From Cheilinus undulatus (taxonomy: Eukaryota; Chordata; Actinopteri; Labriformes; Labridae), in the NCBI RefSeq assembly GCF_018320785.1, contig NC_054875.1:30943157-31007156 (forward strand): DNA of 64,000 bases, written 5' to 3'. The notes under the pieces were generated by a model. It saw nothing but the letters and a program-made list of their open reading frames with translations, did not search any database and was not told where the DNA came from. Below are positions 61,501 through 64,000 of the stretch, piece by piece. Both the position numbers and the translations under genes were made by a program. Numbering within the stretch: the stretch's first letter is position 1; each line of letters opens with the position of its first letter.

Positions 61501-64000
61501 ATCACTTGCAGCGTATGATAATCGTGGACCATTAAAAGTAAGCCTCGTGAAATATGAATGAAATAAAGCAACAGAATTGTTGAATCTAGTGGTTTACGCT
61601 TCCTTATGTTGCTGTTGATGTAACATCCTGCTTTTCCCCACAGATCATTACAATTATAAAAAAGGAGGATTTCCATGGATATTAACTTTTGGAAATATTT
61701 AATAAAATTCAGGAACACTACTTAAAATACTGCATATAGAACACAAAATGTTACTATATTATCCATTTCAGTACAAAAATTATAGTCAAAAATTTCTATA
61801 GAAAAATGACGCTGTTGACAAAGATACTACTCAAAAATAACTCTGCACCTCTAACTAGTCCAAAGTCCATTTCTGCTTTATATAACTGATAATATCACAC
61901 TGATTGAGATTTGAAAGATTTGTCATACCCTGTTTCCCTCGTACAAACACAACACATCAACATGCATGAATGACTCCAAATACGACGTCTCAGGGACTGC
62001 ACTTACACAGTAAGGGGTCACAGCACATGCAGCTGCTGAGCTAATGTTTAATGAGCACTGTGTGTTTTTGTCACACACACAATGCAAGTCCTGACTGGCC
62101 GGGTTATCCACTGAGTCCGGTTATTCCGTACCAGCAGGCACGATGAGTCAAGTGGAGGAGTCATGCAGGTATAAACCTAATGATGGGCACATTCCCCCAG
62201 GACACTTCTGTTTGTACAACGTTTATCAAGCTGTGAGTGCAGCCGACTGATCATTGACCACATTTAATCCAAAGCAGTGCTTTAGACACAGGCCTGCAAA
62301 TTAAAGTGCCATTTTATAGTATGTGCTGAGTACAAAAGGAGAAGAAATGGTCTCAGTGTTAAAACATGTTTGAGTTTAGAGGTGAAGTCAAACTTTCAGA
62401 ATCCCCAGTAAGGTTTTTTTTGGTTCTAGGATAACTTAGAAGTCAGAGAAAATCTCCACTCTCATGATTTTTTTATCCTGGCAGATGCATCCGATACCCC
62501 TCCCATCCAAACACATTTGCATCGGTCTGATTCAGTCACAACCATTATTCTAACATCAGGGTGCGCTTACACACTGTTAAAGCATTTTCCTGAACAACCA
62601 AGATGGCCGCTTCTGATAGGATACTTCATAAATCTGCTTTCATGTCAGTATTGAAAAATCCAGACCCTTGGTCATGTTGATGTAGAAATGGTAAATGTTG
62701 ACTGCAAAATGATGTCACACCTAAAATGAGCACATTTTAAAAGCTTGTTGAAGTCACCCTTTACTTTTCCCATATACCTAGCTGTGAATTACCAAGAAAT
62801 CTGTTCATTACTACCAAATAATTAAAACATTGGGTCTGTAATCTAAAACATGCATGAAATTATATTATTTCATCAATATGGATAATACAGAAATGTTGAC
62901 CTTCTGGAAAATGTATGCACTCAGGATCTGGTTGGAGCTTCTGCTGCATCAATGCAACATGGCATGGAGCCAGTCAGTCTGTGGCACTGCTCGGGTGTTA
63001 CAAAGCCCAGTTTGCTCTGATAGCAGCCTTCAACTTATTATTTTAAATCTGGTGTTTCCCACCTTTCTCTTTCCAACCCCAAGATTCTCTATGTGGTTCA
63101 GGTCAGACCAGTTGGCTGGCCAACCAAGCACCAAAATATCATGGTCAGTAAACCAGTTTCTGTTAGTTTTGGCTTCACTGTGGTTAGGTACCATGTCCTG
63201 CTGGAAAAGGAAATCAGTATCTCCATAAAGCTTCTTAGCAGATGGGAGCATAGAGTGCTCTAAAATCCCCTGGTAGACGGCTGACAGCGTTGACTCTGGA
63301 CTTGATAAAGCCAATATGACCAATATGAGCAGAAAACATGGCACCTCAACCCATCACTGACTGGAAACTGAAACACTGGAGTTTAAGCACTTCGGATTCT
63401 GGATCTCTCTGATCATCCTTCAGACTCTGGGACTTTAATTTCCAATTGAAATCAGAATTTAGTTTCATCTGAAAACAGGACTTTGTACCACTGAGCAACG
63501 TCCAGTTCTTTTTTGTCTTAGCCCAGGTGGGACACTGACAATGCCGTCTGTCATTCAAGATTTCATTGACACTATAAACACAGCACTTGTAGTCCATTTC
63601 CTGGTTACATCTGCGTGCCATAGCTCTTGATCCACTGACTCCAGCAGATACAATAAAAACAAGAGGTGCTGTCAATGACTGGCTCTTATTACTGAGCTGA
63701 GCCAGAGCCAACATTCCCATCACTTTGAGCAAGGCTGAACAGATCGTGACTGTGGAAACAAGCAAGATCAGGATTTACCTTGCCAAACTACAGGGTAAGG
63801 GTTACCCTAACCTGAACCAAACTGAGCCTCTTGATGAAAAAACACGGTAACAGATGTACCTTATGCAGTGCCAGAGTAGTGGGGGACAACATATCAGATG
63901 GGTTCCCTTTGCCCCGGGATGGTGCATCCCTGGCTCCAGAGGACTGGTTCAGGTTTGTTTTGTTCTTAGACTCTCCGTGGACTCCCTCCCGCTTGATGGG
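58527..64000 (-). CDS. grip2: Glutamate receptor-interacting protein 2-like, 3' part
   Basis: Partial: the gene continues past the right edge. Exons on the - strand: 63860 to at least 64000, 59163-59309, and 58527-58724 (TGA at 58527-58529). All junctions are phase 0 with consensus donors and acceptors. The first exon encodes a Ser/Asn-rich linker ([20 protein letters not shown], then LHK). The next encodes the first half of the last PDZ domain ([20 protein letters not shown], then [20 protein letters not shown]). The last encodes its second half ([20 protein letters not shown], then [10 protein letters not shown]) and a tail ending RRTNTIAL. This pattern, including [16 protein letters not shown] and ISRNPL, is that of GRIP PDZ7. 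GRIP proteins are seven-PDZ scaffolds that bind AMPA receptor subunits and ephrin ligands at synapses. GRIP2 is preferred over GRIP1 because it neighbours SLC6A6 in human. The two genes are convergent. Confidence 0.9.
59310..62849 (-). other. grip2 intron, part without recognised features
   Basis: This is the distal part of the 4.55-kb intron between the linker exon and the PDZ7 exon. It is AT-rich. No exon or assignable repeat was found. Confidence 0.5.
62850..63655 (-). pseudogene. Tc1-like transposase remnant (C-terminal half)
   Basis: On the - strand the decayed protein runs from a [15 protein letters not shown] motif and [20 protein letters not shown] through [20 protein letters not shown] and [20 protein letters not shown] (second catalytic Asp) to [24 protein letters not shown] and a [12 protein letters not shown] tail. 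Frameshifts and stops are present. The N-terminal helix-turn-helix part and terminal repeats were not found. It belongs to the same broad family as the element at 18287-18798 and lies in the grip2 intron. Confidence 0.85.

Noticed and set aside
1..64000. CRISPR arrays, operons, integrons or phage genes
   Set aside because: The gene structure is eukaryotic throughout, and the tandem repeats present are simple satellites without spacers.

Overview
The window is nuclear DNA from a vertebrate, almost certainly a teleost fish. It is AT-rich, has small GT-AG exons separated by introns of about 0.1 to 4.5 kb, and is crowded with Tc1-like, hAT-like, LINE and tRNA-derived SINE debris of the kind usual in ray-finned fish. 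The proteins read as clear orthologues of mammalian genes. No prokaryotic features, CRISPR arrays, rRNA genes or intact tRNA genes are visible.

Layout on the + strand. (1) At 1-2198 lie the last four exons of a DNase I family endonuclease gene, which enters from the left edge and carries an unusual leucine-rich coiled-coil tail. (2) At about 2.8-3.3 kb a short interval holds the promoter of the next gene. (3) At 3335-12491 is a complete 12-exon abtb1 gene (ankyrin repeats plus two BTB domains, 476 aa). Its first intron contains a precise 1.4-kb hAT-type element with an (ATTCC)n satellite inside. (4) From 12.5 to 29.4 kb there is no confidently recognised gene. This stretch contains a perfect-stem hairpin, an unexplained GC-rich reading frame near 15.5 kb, a polypyrimidine tract, a Tc1 deletion derivative, a 670-bp foldback element, LINE pieces and a degenerate pentamer satellite. 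(5) At 29.7-53.4 kb is the complete slc6a6 (taurine transporter) gene with 13 coding exons (625 aa), an upstream leader exon and a long 3' UTR; its introns hold several MITEs. (6) At 55.2-56.5 kb is a dead Tc1-like transposon. (7) From 58.5 kb to the right edge lie the last three exons of a grip2-like gene on the - strand, convergent with slc6a6.

The genes are separate functions, not an operon: DNA degradation, a BTB adaptor that probably works with cullin-3 ligases, Na+/Cl- coupled taurine uptake, and a synaptic PDZ scaffold. The slc6a6-grip2 pairing matches human 3p25, which supports both names. The most interesting architecture is in slc6a6. Two inverted copies of one Tc1-derived MITE bracket five exons, a layout that favours circular RNA or exon skipping. 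NFAT5/TonE-like sites lie near both candidate 5' ends, which would fit osmotic control.
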